DNA of 64,000 nt from Streptococcus xiaochunlingii (GTDB lineage: Bacteria > Bacillota > Bacilli > Lactobacillales > Streptococcaceae): contig NZ_VFSG01000001.1 in NCBI RefSeq assembly GCF_006385805.1, positions 1,240,001-1,304,000 on the forward strand, given 5' to 3'. Below the pieces are notes generated by a model, which saw only the letters and a list, made by a program, of their open reading frames with translations, made no database searches and had not been told where the DNA came from. Within the stretch, counting starts at the first letter, position 1. Every line of letters begins with the position of its first letter. Made by a program: the position numbers and the translations under genes. This document shows positions 1-8,327 of the stretch, piece by piece.

Positions 1-139
1 CTTGCTCTAATAGGAAAAGGCAGCCTGCATCTACCCCGACATAAACATCCAAGTCTAGCGGAATGGTTTCCACTCGTCCTCCAGCTACAATCGCAACCTT
101 AGTCTTGGATGGCTGCTCGAAGGGTTTGAACTCGTTCAT
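1..139 (-). CDS. thiN: thiamine diphosphokinase, N-terminal part (cut by window edge)
   Basis: Only the first 46 codons are inside the window. The readable protein contains TKVAIVAGG followed by VYVGVDAGCLFLLE, which matches the N-terminal nucleotide-binding part of thiamine diphosphokinase, the enzyme that converts thiamine and ATP to thiamine diphosphate. The chosen ATG at 139 lies inside the end of rpe (41-nt overlap) and is preceded by GGAG at a good distance, which suggests translational coupling. The order rsgA-rpe-thiN is common in streptococci. The C-terminal part cannot be checked here. Confidence 0.75.
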   Translation of the reverse strand, partial: MNEFKPFEQPSKTKVAIVAGGRVETIPLDLDVYVGVDAGCLFLLEQ

Positions 140-758
140 TCACATCTCCATTAAACACATAGGAACCTGCTACAAAGACATTTGCCCCTGCTTCTTTCGC
201 GGCGTGAATCGTTTTATCATCAATTCCCCCATCGACTTCAATATCGAAATCCAAGCCTTTTTCTTCACGCAATTGAACCAATTGACGAATCTTATCCATG
301 GTTTCTGGCAGGAAGGCTTGCCCACCAAATCCTGGGTTGACAGTCATGACAAGTACTTGATCTACCAAGTTCAAGATGTGTTGGATACTTTCAACAGGGG
401 TTCCTGGATTGATGACCACACTTGGCTTCACCCCTGCCAAACGAATTTTTTGAAGGGCGCCATGGATGTGTGGAGTCGCTTCTACGTGAATGCTAATGAT
501 ATCTGCTCCGGCCCGCGCAAACTCTTCGATATGTTGCTCAGGATTGGTAACCATTAAATGGCAATCAAACACTAGCTTGCTGTGAGGACGCATACTAGCA
601 ACTACACCAGCACCAAAGCTGATATTAGGCACAAAGTGGCCGTCCATCACATCGATGTGAGCGTACTCTGCACCAGATGCTTCCAATTTCTTCAATTCAC
701 TTTCAAAATTTGCATAATCTGCACTCAAAATAGAAGGGGCTAATTTGTTTGTTTTCAT
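99..758 (-). CDS. rpe: ribulose-phosphate 3-epimerase
   Basis: A 219-residue protein of normal family length. It interconverts ribulose-5-phosphate and xylulose-5-phosphate in the pentose phosphate pathway. Visible family signatures are APSILSAD near the N-terminus, the metal-binding HIDVMDGHFVPN segment at about residues 35-46, DCHLMV near residue 65, the phosphate loop NPGFGGQ near 142 and EVDGGI near 175. The TIM-barrel layout is intact. It starts 15 nt after rsgA and overlaps thiN, so the three genes probably form one operon from the promoter upstream of rsgA. Confidence 0.95.
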   Translation of the reverse strand: MKTNKLAPSILSADYANFESELKKLEASGAEYAHIDVMDGHFVPNISFGAGVVASMRPHSKLVFDCHLMVTNPEQHIEEFARAGADIISIHVEATPHIHGALQKIRLAGVKPSVVINPGTPVESIQHILNLVDQVLVMTVNPGFGGQAFLPETMDKIRQLVQLREEKGLDFDIEVDGGIDDKTIHAAKEAGANVFVAGSYVFNGDVNERVQTLRAAIQD

Positions 759-773
759 ATTCTTCAGGTCTCC

Positions 774-1652
774 TTATTTGGGTAATTTTTTCGATACTTT
801 TTTGTAGGTTTCACGCCTATTTTCGATCTCGCTCAAAAACTGTAAGTAATTCTCATAGCGGAAGGAAGCTATGATCCCTTCCTCAACAGCGGGCTTGACG
901 GCACAGGATGGTTCATGTGTGTGGGTACAAGTACGGAACTTGCAAGCCTGGCTCACCTTGGCGATATCTGGAAAAGCATGATTGAGATCTTCCGCATTAT
1001 CGACTTCATAATCTAGAGAGGAGAAGCCAGGGGTATCCGCAATTTTGCCCCCATTGAGATCATAAAAACTGACAGCTCGCGTCGTATGGCGGCCGCGTCC
1101 AAGACTGTCGGAGATTTCTCCTGTCTCTAGTTCCAACTCCGGAGCCAAGGTATTCAAGAGGGTGGATTTCCCCACTCCTGTTTGGCCCATAAAGACCGTC
1201 ACCTGATCCTTCAAGAGAGGCAAGAGCTCTTCCTTGTCAGTGACAAAGTCATAGCCCATTTGGCGATAGACTTCCTGGAAAGGAAGCACCTCAGCTGGAT
1301 CTTCTAGTAAGTCCATTTTTGAAATATAGACAATCGGATGAATCACTTTTTGTTCCAAGAGGACTAAAAAGCGGTCCAATAAATTAACATTAAAATCCGG
1401 CTCTTTGGCAGACATGATGACGACAGCCTGATCTATATTCACAATGGGTGGGCGGACTAAGCTATTCTTTCTTGGGAATATTTTTAAAATATAGCCTTCC
1501 GAATTTTCTTCAGCTGAAAATTCTACCTTATCTCCAACATAGGGAGTTTGTCCCTTTTTCCGGAAATTTCCTCGGGCGCGTGTTTGGTAAATTTCTCCCT
1601 CGCACTCCACATAATAAAAACCGGCCAAGGCTTTAACAATCGTTCCTTGCAA
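774..1652 (-). CDS. rsgA: ribosome small-subunit GTPase RsgA, TTG start
   Basis: A circularly permuted GTPase that acts in late 30S subunit maturation. The motif order is diagnostic: an N-terminal OB-fold, then SKMD (G4), then GQTGVGKST (G1), then DTPG (G3), and finally a C-terminal zinc-binding cluster [14 protein letters not shown]. The TTG at 1652 is preferred. It is preceded by AAAGGAG and gives 292 residues beginning [12 protein letters not shown], the usual start in streptococci. The upstream in-frame ATG at 1682 would overlap the -10 box at 1681-1686. First gene of the rsgA-rpe-thiN operon. Confidence 0.93.
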   Translation of the reverse strand: MQGTIVKALAGFYYVECEGEIYQTRARGNFRKKGQTPYVGDKVEFSAEENSEGYILKIFPRKNSLVRPPIVNIDQAVVIMSAKEPDFNVNLLDRFLVLLEQKVIHPIVYISKMDLLEDPAEVLPFQEVYRQMGYDFVTDKEELLPLLKDQVTVFMGQTGVGKSTLLNTLAPELELETGEISDSLGRGRHTTRAVSFYDLNGGKIADTPGFSSLDYEVDNAEDLNHAFPDIAKVSQACKFRTCTHTHEPSCAVKPAVEEGIIASFRYENYLQFLSEIENRRETYKKVSKKLPK

Positions 1653-1680
1653 CTGGCACTCCTTTAAAGTTAATACTACC

Positions 1681-1690
1681 ATTATATCAA
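1681..1690 (-). promoter_or_regulatory. -10 box of the rsgA operon promoter
   Basis: On the minus strand the sequence TTGATATAATGG gives a perfect TATAAT at 1681-1686. Transcription would begin near 1674, about 20 nt upstream of the TTG start of rsgA. No convincing -35 box is visible. Confidence 0.6.
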
Positions 1691-1798
1691 AAAATATACG
1701 ATAACGCTTGCGAACCTTAAATTCTATATATATTAGGATTTTATATTACCTTAAGACTCCGTACAGAATCACTATATAAATTCTGTTACTATTTTTTC

Positions 1799-1826
1799 TT
1801 GGCTTTTCTTTTAAAAAGAGTATAAT
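1799..1826 (+). promoter_or_regulatory. promoter of the tRNA-Leu/tRNA-Ser unit
   Basis: TTGGCT at 1799-1804 and TATAAT at 1821-1826 are separated by 16 nt. The predicted start near 1833 lies just before the first tRNA base at 1835. Confidence 0.7.
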
Positions 1827-1834
1827 AGAACTAT

Positions 1835-1917
1835 GCGGAGGTGGTGGAACGGCAGACACGCATGCTTCAGGCGCATGTGCCCCTTCGGGCGTGAGGGTTC
1901 AAATCCCTTTCTCCGCA
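1835..1917 (+). tRNA. tRNA-Leu(CAG)
   Basis: A class II tRNA of 83 nt. The acceptor arms GCGGAGG and TCTCCGC pair with one G-T wobble. The anticodon stem CATGC/GCATG encloses the loop TTCAGGC with anticodon CAG. The variable arm is TGCCCCTTCGGGCG and the T arm is AGGGTTCAAATCCCT. CCA is not encoded. It is transcribed with the following tRNA-Ser, opposite in direction to the flanking rsgA and rsmA genes. Confidence 0.93.
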
Positions 1918-1921
1918 TCTT

Positions 1922-2008
1922 GGAAAGGTGGCTCAGCTCGGTACGGCACCGGACTCGAAATCCGGCAAAGATTTTCTTCATGCGCGGGTTCAAATCCCAT
2001 CCTTTCCT
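1922..2008 (+). tRNA. tRNA-Ser(CGA), somewhat degenerate
   Basis: The acceptor stem GGAAAGG/CCTTTCC is perfect. The anticodon stem CCGGA/TCCGG encloses CTCGAAA with anticodon CGA, and a long variable arm (AAGA TTT TCTT) marks a class II tRNA. The T stem, however, has a C-A mismatch and an outer G-T pair, the D arm is unusual for tRNA-Ser, and the base after the acceptor is T rather than the usual G. It may be functional or decaying. It follows tRNA-Leu after 4 nt and is followed by a terminator. Confidence 0.75.
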
Positions 2009-2019
2009 TCCATCATTCA

Positions 2020-2058
2020 AAAAGACATGAGATTCATATCTCATGTCTTTTCTATTAT
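2020..2058 (+). terminator. intrinsic terminator after the tRNA pair
   Basis: A 13-bp perfect stem (AAAGACATGAGAT, 2021-2033, with ATCTCATGTCTTT, 2038-2050) and a TCAT loop, followed by a T-rich tract. It also sits at the 3' end of rsmA on the other strand and may act in both directions. Confidence 0.85.
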
Positions 2059-2930
2059 TTTATTCCTGCTTCTAGAAGTCCGTCAGCCAAACGAGCGAAG
2101 TCTTCTAAGCTAAGGGATTCTCCTCGTACAGAAGGTTGCAGGCCTGCAGCTTGAATCCCTCCTTCCAGTTTGGCTTTGATTTCTTCAGTCTTGCCAAAGC
2201 GACTGGTCAAGTTGTTCCATAGAGTCTTGCGGCGGTGGACAAAGCTAGCCTTGCTGACAGAGAAGAAGAAATCTTCATCCTTGACTGCCACTGCTGGTTC
2301 TGGGCGACGCACCATCTTGAGGATGGCAGAATCGACGTTTGGCGCTGGCACAAAGACGGTGCGAGGCACGATAAAGGCTACTTTAGCGGTCATATAGTAT
2401 TGGACTGCAATGGACAAAGACCCGTAAGCTTTGGTATTAGGTTCGGCTGAAATACGGTCTGCCACCTCTTTTTGCATCATAACCACAAATTCTTGGAAAG
2501 GAATCTTGGATTCGATCAAGTGCATAAGGATGGGAGTCGTGATGTAGTAAGGAAGATTAGCCACTACCTTGATCGGAAGCTCTGGATTTTTGAACTCTGC
2601 GATGTACTGGTTGAGGTCTACCTTGAGGATGTCTTGGTTGACAACCGTGACATTGTCAAAATCACGCAAGGTATCCGCTAAGATAGGCACCAAGCGGTCA
2701 TCAATCTCAAAGGCCATGACTTCTGCGGCATTTTCTGCCAAAAACTCCGTCAAAGCTCCAATTCCGGGACCAATTTCGATGACATTGACTGTTTTATCAA
2801 TCTCAGCCGTATCGACAATCTTTTGAAGGATATTGGTATCGGTCAAGAAGTTCTGACCGAAGGATTTTTTAAAGGTAAAACCGTGACGCTCTAGCACTGC
2901 CTTGGTCACGCTATAATCTGCAATTCTCAT
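2055..2930 (-). CDS. rsmA: 16S rRNA (adenine1518-N6/adenine1519-N6)-dimethyltransferase
   Basis: A 291-residue protein that dimethylates two adjacent adenines near the 3' end of 16S rRNA. It shows the SAM-binding motif [12 protein letters not shown] at about residues 50-61, the acidic motif AFEIDDRLV and the catalytic NLPYYI motif near residue 126, with an intact C-terminal helical domain. The N-terminal KKSFGQNFL segment is the family signature. It lies downstream of rnmV and tatD on the same strand, a common Firmicute arrangement. Upstream spacing to the next gene is 63 nt. Confidence 0.95.
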   Translation of the reverse strand: MRIADYSVTKAVLERHGFTFKKSFGQNFLTDTNILQKIVDTAEIDKTVNVIEIGPGIGALTEFLAENAAEVMAFEIDDRLVPILADTLRDFDNVTVVNQDILKVDLNQYIAEFKNPELPIKVVANLPYYITTPILMHLIESKIPFQEFVVMMQKEVADRISAEPNTKAYGSLSIAVQYYMTAKVAFIVPRTVFVPAPNVDSAILKMVRRPEPAVAVKDEDFFFSVSKASFVHRRKTLWNNLTSRFGKTEEIKAKLEGGIQAAGLQPSVRGESLSLEDFARLADGLLEAGIK

Positions 2931-2993
2931 TTTTTCTCTTTTCTAATCCGTTTAGTGTGAGACATACTCTCTCTTTTTTCTCCGCAGGCCAGT

Positions 2994-3620
2994 CTAACAG
3001 TCTTCTACAAAGGCATTCTGCTCCGCTTGGTAAACATAAGCTTCCCCGTTCTTATCTAAGACGGTTTCCAACAAGGGCTCCATTTCCAAGGCGTCTTCAA
3101 GACTGATGATGGTAATCTTAGACGGATCGTCCAAGTCTTCCTGGGACTCATAACCTGTAAAGAACTGCCAACCACTATCTTGTGAATGATGAGGGACATC
3201 GTGAATCGCCCAATTAATCTCACGTCGTAGGAAGCAATCCTTGGTAATCATGGCCCCTTTTTGCGTATCAAGATTCAGCGGAGGAACCATCAGACTGGCG
3301 ATATGTTCCTGGGCAAATTCCAGCTCATCTCCAAGCTGGATGGTGGTAATATAAGCCGGTTGATTGGTTAAACATCCTTTGAACTTCCCATCGCGGATTT
3401 CAGTGAGTTCGACCCACATACGCTCTGCTCGACACCCATTCTCCAAGACTGTATCCAGCACAAAGATGAGGCGAACCTGGTCCCCAAGCTTCAATTGGTT
3501 GATTTCTTCTTGACTTGGAATCAAAAAATGCCGTGGATTCTTTTGATGTTCTGCGTGAACATTCTCCAAAGAAAATCCTATCACTTTTTTCTTATCTGTA
3601 AACAGGTCGAACAATCCCAT
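2994..3620 (-). CDS. DUF2314-DUF2185 two-domain protein
   Basis: A 208-residue cytoplasmic protein of unknown function. Residues about 25-115 resemble DUF2314: GDQVRLIFV, then ERMWVELTE, then GCLTNQPAY and LGDELEF. Residues about 120-200 resemble DUF2185, with ITKDCFLRREINWAIHD and DSGWQFFTGYES. DUF2185 has been described in the literature as an immunity-protein-like fold (Imm33), but no toxin gene is visible nearby. It sits between rnmV and rsmA and interrupts the usual rnmV-rsmA pair. Domain assignment is from memory of family patterns. The function is not known. Confidence 0.7.
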   Translation of the reverse strand: MGLFDLFTDKKKVIGFSLENVHAEHQKNPRHFLIPSQEEINQLKLGDQVRLIFVLDTVLENGCRAERMWVELTEIRDGKFKGCLTNQPAYITTIQLGDELEFAQEHIASLMVPPLNLDTQKGAMITKDCFLRREINWAIHDVPHHSQDSGWQFFTGYESQEDLDDPSKITIISLEDALEMEPLLETVLDKNGEAYVYQAEQNAFVEDC

Positions 3621-3640
3621 CTTCCACCTCTATCTCTTTT

Positions 3641-4204
3641 TTAATAACTGGCCATCGTTTCTTCGACTTGCGCTAAACAAATTCCAAACAACTCCAAGCG
3701 ATTGAGCAGTTGTTTGCCATTGCAGTAGCCGATGCGCAAGGCTTCTCCTAGATATTCCCGTCGTTTGCGACTTTCACTGCCCATCAGCAGACCGAGTCGC
3801 ATCAGATCTGATTTGGTAATATCAAAGAAATGCTCATCTTTATAGGAGCCCACCAGTCCAGCAAGGGCTTTTTCCAAGTCTTCAAAGCTGGCATGCTCGA
3901 CTCCCAAGGAACGGCCCTTGGTTTTTGATTTGGGTACTGCTTCGCCACGATTTAAAAAGGCATGCTTGGCCTGCGGAATTTCTTGCATGATGATCTTACG
4001 AATGCGCTCCCCATTGTAATCCGGATCCGTAAAAACTATGACTCCACGCAACTCCTGCAAGGTGGCAATTCGTTCTAGGTCATCATGATTAATGGCGGAT
4101 CCACGTGTCTCATAGGTATCCACCTCATAATAGCGTTTCAGATTGGCCGTATCATCCTTGCCTTCAACAACAATCACTTCTGGTATTTTTCTTTTCTCAG
4201 TCAA
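3641..4204 (-). CDS. rnmV: ribonuclease M5, probable TTG start
   Basis: A Toprim-domain endonuclease that matures 5S rRNA. Motifs visible are VIVVEGKDDTANL with the catalytic glutamate near the N-terminus, TRGSAIN, and the DxD-type motif VFTDPDYNGERIRK. The TTG at 4204 overlaps the tatD stop codon by 8 nt and gives 187 residues beginning LTEKRKIPEVIVVEG, close to the usual family start. An in-frame ATG at 4231 inside tatD would add nine residues. The tatD-rnmV-rsmA order is conserved in Firmicutes. Confidence 0.88.
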   Translation of the reverse strand: MTEKRKIPEVIVVEGKDDTANLKRYYEVDTYETRGSAINHDDLERIATLQELRGVIVFTDPDYNGERIRKIIMQEIPQAKHAFLNRGEAVPKSKTKGRSLGVEHASFEDLEKALAGLVGSYKDEHFFDITKSDLMRLGLLMGSESRKRREYLGEALRIGYCNGKQLLNRLELFGICLAQVEETMASY

Positions 4205-4967
4205 GGCCAAATACCTTTCTCGCATTGTCATAGGTGGCTTGAGCTACTTCTTCTGTTGTCAAGCCACGTAGTGTTGCAATATGATCCACTACATAGCGGG
4301 TGTAGGCTGTTTTATTTTCCCGGCCCCGCTTAGGAACTGGTGCCAGATAAGGGGCATCTGTCTCAACCAATATCTTATCAAGCGGAAGGCCAGCTGCCGC
4401 TTCTTGGACATCTGTCGCCTTCTTAAACGTCACCACTCCAGAGAAGGAAATCATCATTCCCAGATCCATGAAACGTTTGGCTTCTTCAAGACTACCGGAG
4501 AAAGAATGCATGATGCCACCGCGCGGGCCCACTCCTTCACTCTTGATAATGGCGTAGGTATCTTCGAGAGCATCACGCGTATGCACTACAAAAGGCAAGT
4601 CCAAGTCCTTAGACAGTTGGATCTGACGGCGAAAAACCTTTGCTTGAACGTCTTTTGGTGCCGTCATCCAGTGGTAATCGAGACCGATTTCTCCTAGGGC
4701 GACGACTTTAGGATGTTTCAACTGTTCAAGTAAATAAGCCTCTACTTCAGGACTATAGTCGCCCGCCTCAGTGGGATGCCAACCCAGGGTAAGATAAACT
4801 TCCGGGTACTGGTCGGCCAAGGCTATTGCTCGTTCGATGGTTGGTTTGTCAAAGCCAACAACATTGTGGGCATGGACTCCCAGCTCTTTAGCTAGTTCTA
4901 ATTCCTCTTTTTCTCTCCCTGCAAACTCTTCAACGTTGAGGTGAGTATGAGTATCAAAAATCTGCAT
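4197..4967 (-). CDS. tatD: TatD family metal-dependent deoxyribonuclease
   Basis: A 256-residue TIM-barrel hydrolase of the amidohydrolase superfamily. Metal-binding motifs are all present: DTHTHLN at residues 4-10, GEIGLDYH near residue 92, VVHTRDA near 127, MHSFSG near 153 and ETDAPYLAP near 203. TatD proteins have 3'-5' DNA exonuclease activity and are linked to DNA repair. The ATG at 4967 is preceded by a GGATCC-like purine tract. It overlaps rnmV by 8 nt, so the two are translated together. Confidence 0.92.
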   Translation of the reverse strand: MQIFDTHTHLNVEEFAGREKEELELAKELGVHAHNVVGFDKPTIERAIALADQYPEVYLTLGWHPTEAGDYSPEVEAYLLEQLKHPKVVALGEIGLDYHWMTAPKDVQAKVFRRQIQLSKDLDLPFVVHTRDALEDTYAIIKSEGVGPRGGIMHSFSGSLEEAKRFMDLGMMISFSGVVTFKKATDVQEAAAGLPLDKILVETDAPYLAPVPKRGRENKTAYTRYVVDHIATLRGLTTEEVAQATYDNARKVFGLD

Positions 4968-5036
4968 ATGGATCCTTTTCTACGATTTTTCTCATTCTAT
5001 TATAACAGAAAGCCTAGCTGAATACACTTTTGGCAA

Positions 5037-5073
5037 AACAAAAACCAGTAGTCTCGAGTTTCTACTGGTTTTT
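5037..5073 (-). terminator. intrinsic terminator of rpmH
   Basis: On the minus strand AAAACCAGTAG pairs with CTACTGGTTTT around a short loop, followed by TTGTTTTG. It lies 16-50 nt after the rpmH stop. Confidence 0.85.
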
Positions 5074-5088
5074 AGTTTTTTATCTGAA

Positions 5089-5223
5089 TTACGCAGCCAA
5101 AACTTTGCGTCCTTTACGACGACGAGCTGCCAATACGCGACGACCGTTTTTAGTTGCCATACGGTGACGGAAACCATGTTTGCGCGCACGACGAAGTTTA
5201 CTTGGTTGATAAGTACGTTTCAC
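5089..5223 (-). CDS. rpmH: ribosomal protein bL34, GTG start
   Basis: A 44-residue, very basic protein that begins [17 protein letters not shown] and ends KGRKVLAA, the complete signature of 50S protein L34. The start is GTG at 5223, with AGGAGG 8 nt upstream. In many bacteria rpmH sits beside rnpA. Here it is about 2.6 kb away on the same strand, separated by khpB, yidC and an unassigned gene, and has its own terminator. Confidence 0.96.
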   Translation of the reverse strand: MKRTYQPSKLRRARKHGFRHRMATKNGRRVLAARRRKGRKVLAA

Positions 5224-5369
5224 GATGAATACCTCCTCATAGATTTTGTATTCGTTTAGCCGGCTATAATGTGATCAGTTACTAAACATACTTTACTATT
5301 CTATCTGATTCACGTCTGTTTGTCAATAGCTATGAAAAATTTGTTGGGGCAGGTTCAATGATACCGCTT

Positions 5370-6014
5370 TTATTGGGCATCTCCTTCTATCCTTTGACGA
5401 GTCGCTTCATAGTAAGGAAGCAAGCTAGCCATTCCTTTTTTTAATTCCTCAAGAATGGCATCTCGACTCGTCGCTTGCGATAGATTGACATCGACTTTTA
5501 CCAAGACCTTTCGGACCTGGCCAGTTTCCACACCTTTGAGAAGTCTCTGGCGATTGGCTTCTGTCCCTTGGAATCGTTGACTGACACCTTCTATTTGGGC
5601 GAAGTAATAGACTGGCGAAGAAACCGGAAGAGTTAAAACGCGGTTCTGCTTTTGTAGACTCTCCTCATCCTTCTTGCGTTCGATAAAACTTACTTCCAGT
5701 GACACACCAAAGTCCTTCGCATCTCCATAAAGTCGCAAGGCAAACATCGGATCCGTTATCTCTCCCTCTCCTTGGAGATAAGCCCAAAAATGAGGGCGAA
5801 GAATTTGAGCTTGATTCATCCACTGACTGGTCCGATCTTGTTTTAAATGCGGAAAGAGCTTCTGAAAATCGCTGACCAAGTGGGTGAATTCCTGCCGAGC
5901 TTCTTGCCCTAACTCGCGATACTCTACCATTCGCTCTGCATCCTCACCAGCTTTAGCAGGAGCCAGGTACTTGATCCCCTGATAATTCAAAAAGTCTCTT
6001 ATCTTACTATACAT
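5370..6014 (-). CDS. conserved protein of unknown function (HI_0552-like, tentative)
   Basis: A 214-residue soluble protein with no signal peptide or membrane segment. It begins MYSKIRDFLNYQGIKYLAP and contains WMNQAQILRPHFWAYLQ near residue 64, RLYGDAKDFGVSLEVSFIERK near 95-115 and a C-terminal helical part. It resembles a family found in streptococci and Haemophilus (HI_0552 type). That match is from memory and is uncertain. It lies between rpmH and the khpB terminator and is probably transcribed alone. No catalytic residues can be proposed. Confidence 0.55.
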   Translation of the reverse strand: MYSKIRDFLNYQGIKYLAPAKAGEDAERMVEYRELGQEARQEFTHLVSDFQKLFPHLKQDRTSQWMNQAQILRPHFWAYLQGEGEITDPMFALRLYGDAKDFGVSLEVSFIERKKDEESLQKQNRVLTLPVSSPVYYFAQIEGVSQRFQGTEANRQRLLKGVETGQVRKVLVKVDVNLSQATSRDAILEELKKGMASLLPYYEATRQRIEGDAQ

Positions 6015-6036
6015 TCTAGTTTTCCTTTCTCAGACA

Positions 6037-6078
6037 GAAAAGGAGAGAGCAAGCTTACACCCCTCTCTCCCTTTAGCA
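6037..6078 (-). terminator. intrinsic terminator after khpB
   Basis: On the minus strand AAAGGGAGAGAG pairs with CTCTCTCCTTTT (one bulge) around a 13-nt loop. It lies about 25 nt past the khpB stop and closes the rnpA-yidC-khpB operon. Confidence 0.75.
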
Positions 6079-6099
6079 TCTTCCTTTTTTGATGGCAGA

Positions 6100-7044
6100 T
6101 TAACCTTCAATATCGACGACAACGTAACGATTTGGTTCTTCTCCTTCAGAATAGCTGGTGACTCCATCCATTTTCGATACGATGCGGTGGATGATCTTGC
6201 GTTCGCTATTAGACATTGGGTCTGTATGTTGCGCTCGACCTTCTTCTAGAGCACGACTTGCCAATTTTTGCGCATAGCTTTGAAGGACTTCTGCACGGTG
6301 TTCAACATAATCATTAACGTTGATCGCAATGTAGAAATTCTTAGAATACTGATTGTAAAGGTAGTTCTGTGCCAACAATTGAAGGGCCTTGAGAACTTTC
6401 CCGTGGTAGCCAATGACACGGCCTGGCTCATTGGTATCAATCTGCATATTGATGGTGCGACGGTTGTAGCTGCTTGAGATGCTAGCTTCGACATCCATTT
6501 CATCAATAACGGTTTGAACATAGGCAGTGACATCAGAAACAACCTTTTCAATGTCATAGCTTTCTTCTACTTCAATGCCCAAGTCAGCAAAATCAGACGT
6601 TTGGCGGATCTCAGCTTCGTTAAGACTTGAATCGAGAATCTCTCCATGACCTTGTTCTTCAAGAATGGTTTCAGGAGCCTTCTCATGTTTGAGAATCTCA
6701 GCCTTCACTTCTTCAGAAACTTCTTGTCCTTCTTCTTCAACTTTTTTAATCGCTGCTACCACGCGACCCAAATCAACAGTCTCTTCACTGACACTCTTGA
6801 CAGGTTCGTTTTGAGCATTAATTTCCTCAGGAACTCCCTTAACAGCTTGTTGATTGGCTTTTGTCACTGTAGTTTCTGCAATTGGTTCGATGTCTACCAC
6901 AGCTGGCTTCTTACCAAAGAGACCGAGGAACCCTTTCTTTTCACGAGAAACGACAGTAATATGTGCTTTCATGCGCGGGATATCTAATTCTTTCAAACCA
7001 TTTTGAATGGCTTCTTCAACATTGACTCCTTTATATTGGACCAT
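6100..7044 (-). CDS. khpB: RNA-binding protein KhpB (Jag/EloR)
   Basis: A 314-residue protein with three parts. Residues 1-50 form the Jag N-terminal domain (YKGVNVEEAIQNGL, then KKGFLGLFGKKPA). A long acidic linker covers about residues 55-160. A KH domain (about 165-240, with GRVIGYHGKVLKALQ) and an R3H domain (about 245-312, with SNSERKIIHRIV) follow. In pneumococcus KhpB pairs with KhpA and controls cell elongation downstream of the StkP kinase. It lies 15 nt after yidC in the rnpA-yidC-khpB operon. Confidence 0.93.
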   Translation of the reverse strand: MVQYKGVNVEEAIQNGLKELDIPRMKAHITVVSREKKGFLGLFGKKPAVVDIEPIAETTVTKANQQAVKGVPEEINAQNEPVKSVSEETVDLGRVVAAIKKVEEEGQEVSEEVKAEILKHEKAPETILEEQGHGEILDSSLNEAEIRQTSDFADLGIEVEESYDIEKVVSDVTAYVQTVIDEMDVEASISSSYNRRTINMQIDTNEPGRVIGYHGKVLKALQLLAQNYLYNQYSKNFYIAINVNDYVEHRAEVLQSYAQKLASRALEEGRAQHTDPMSNSERKIIHRIVSKMDGVTSYSEGEEPNRYVVVDIEG

Positions 7045-7059
7045 CTGTCAAACTCCTTC

Positions 7060-7875
7060 TTAGTTTTTCTTTTTCTGTGCTTTGTTAAATGCACGTCGTT
7101 TTTGTTTTTCTATATCTTTGATTGCCTGTTGCTCTGCTTCACGCGCCGCAATAATCTTAAATGGATTGTTCAATAGGTAAGTTTGCCCAACTTGGTAAGC
7201 ATTGGAAACCACCCAGTAGAGAGCAACCCCGCTGGCTGAGTACATAGCGAAGAAGAAAATCATCACGGGCATTGCATACATCATGGCTGTCATTCCACCA
7301 TTTTTTTCTGGCATGGCTTTGTTGCTCAACCAGGTGCTAAAGAAGGTGAAGACGGCTGCCAAAACTGGCAAAATAAAGGTTGGGTCTGTTGCGCTCATAT
7401 CCAACCAAAGAAAATGACCGACTTTTAGGAATTCTACCCGACTCAAAGCTTGGAACAAGGCCATCAAGACTGGCATTTGAATAAACAATGGCAAGAAGGC
7501 AGAGGAAGTCTTGACGCCTTTTTCTTTATAGAGTTCCCGCATTTCTTCTGACATGCGAGTGCGGCTTTCCAAATCCTTCCCAGGGTACTTGGCCTGGATT
7601 TCTTTCACTAGTGGCTGAATCTCCTGCATTTTGCGCGAGGAGGTCATTTGGTATTGGAAAACTGGCAAAAGAATGGTCCGAATCAAGAGAGTGAAGAGGA
7701 TAATCCCGACTCCGATGTTGCCTCCAATAGAAAGAAAACGGATGACTTCTGCAAAGAAGTAAACGAATTTTTCCCAAACTCCTGATGATTGGGAAGTCAC
7801 TTCAGACGTTCCACAGGCTGTTAATAAAAGGAGGGCTCCTCCGAGTAAGCTAGCTACTTTTAGTTTCTTTTTCAC
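7060..7875 (-). CDS. yidC: membrane protein insertase YidC (lipoprotein type)
   Basis: A 271-residue Oxa1/YidC insertase. The N-terminus is a lipoprotein signal with lipobox LLTAC (cysteine near residue 21), followed by a short extracellular segment. Five membrane segments then include the conserved [16 protein letters not shown] region, which carries the hydrophilic-groove arginine, [14 protein letters not shown] and [20 protein letters not shown]. The C-terminus is basic ([13 protein letters not shown]), as expected for ribosome contact. It starts 4 nt after rnpA. Streptococci normally carry two yidC genes; the linkage to rnpA marks this as the YidC1 type. Confidence 0.94.
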   Translation of the reverse strand: MKKKLKVASLLGGALLLLTACGTSEVTSQSSGVWEKFVYFFAEVIRFLSIGGNIGVGIILFTLLIRTILLPVFQYQMTSSRKMQEIQPLVKEIQAKYPGKDLESRTRMSEEMRELYKEKGVKTSSAFLPLFIQMPVLMALFQALSRVEFLKVGHFLWLDMSATDPTFILPVLAAVFTFFSTWLSNKAMPEKNGGMTAMMYAMPVMIFFFAMYSASGVALYWVVSNAYQVGQTYLLNNPFKIIAAREAEQQAIKDIEKQKRRAFNKAQKKKN

Positions 7876-7879
7876 GTAA

Positions 7880-8221
7880 TTACCTTTCCTGACGATAGAC
7901 TTGCGCTAATTTTAATACATGGACTAGATTTTTTTCGACCTGATCAAAATCCAGTTCTTCAACTCCCTTTCGAGCAATCACAACAAAATCATCTGCTACA
8001 AGATGATCCTGGTGCTTCATTAAAACATGCCGAATCAAGCGCTTGATTCGGTTGCGTGTCACAGCATTTCCTAGTTTTTTACTCACGGATAAGCCGACAC
8101 GGAAATGGGGCTGCTCTTGTGGCAAACGGTAGATGACAAATTTTCTATTTGCACAATTCTTGCCGCTTTTAAAAATGGCATTGAAATCTTTTTCTCGCTT
8201 GACACGATAGCTTTTTCTCAA
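7880..8221 (-). CDS. rnpA: ribonuclease P protein component
   Basis: A 113-residue basic protein that binds the RNase P RNA and helps mature tRNA 5' ends. It starts [19 protein letters not shown] and has the signature [12 protein letters not shown] near residues 55-66, then [10 protein letters not shown]. It is first in the operon with yidC (4-nt gap) and khpB. Expression is likely driven by the promoter at 8251-8278. Confidence 0.96.
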   Translation of the reverse strand: MRKSYRVKREKDFNAIFKSGKNCANRKFVIYRLPQEQPHFRVGLSVSKKLGNAVTRNRIKRLIRHVLMKHQDHLVADDFVVIARKGVEELDFDQVEKNLVHVLKLAQVYRQER

Positions 8222-8250
8222 ACTCCCACTCCCTCTTTTAAATTTATTCT

Positions 8251-8278
8251 ATTATACCATAATTTCAAAAAAAACCAA
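8251..8278 (-). promoter_or_regulatory. promoter of the rnpA-yidC-khpB operon
   Basis: A perfect TATAAT on the minus strand (8251-8256) with TTGGTT (8273-8278) 16 nt upstream. The -35 element lies inside the 3' arm of the preceding terminator, so the two signals overlap. Confidence 0.65.
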
Positions 8279-8299
8279 CGACCTTCTGGCTCTTGGTTT
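8265..8299 (-). terminator. intrinsic terminator after the CPBP-family gene
   Basis: On the minus strand AAACCAA (8293-8299) pairs with TTGGTTT (8272-8278), with inner GCC/GGT pairing and a run of T residues. It lies about 30 nt after the stop at 8328. Confidence 0.75.
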
Positions 8300-8327
8300 A
8301 AAGCCTCCTCCAGTGCCGTCAAAACGG

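Noticed and set aside
4992..5189. 65-codon minus-strand frame over rpmH
   Set aside because: Shadow of the complete L34 gene, which lies in another frame with a GTG start and strong ribosome-binding site.
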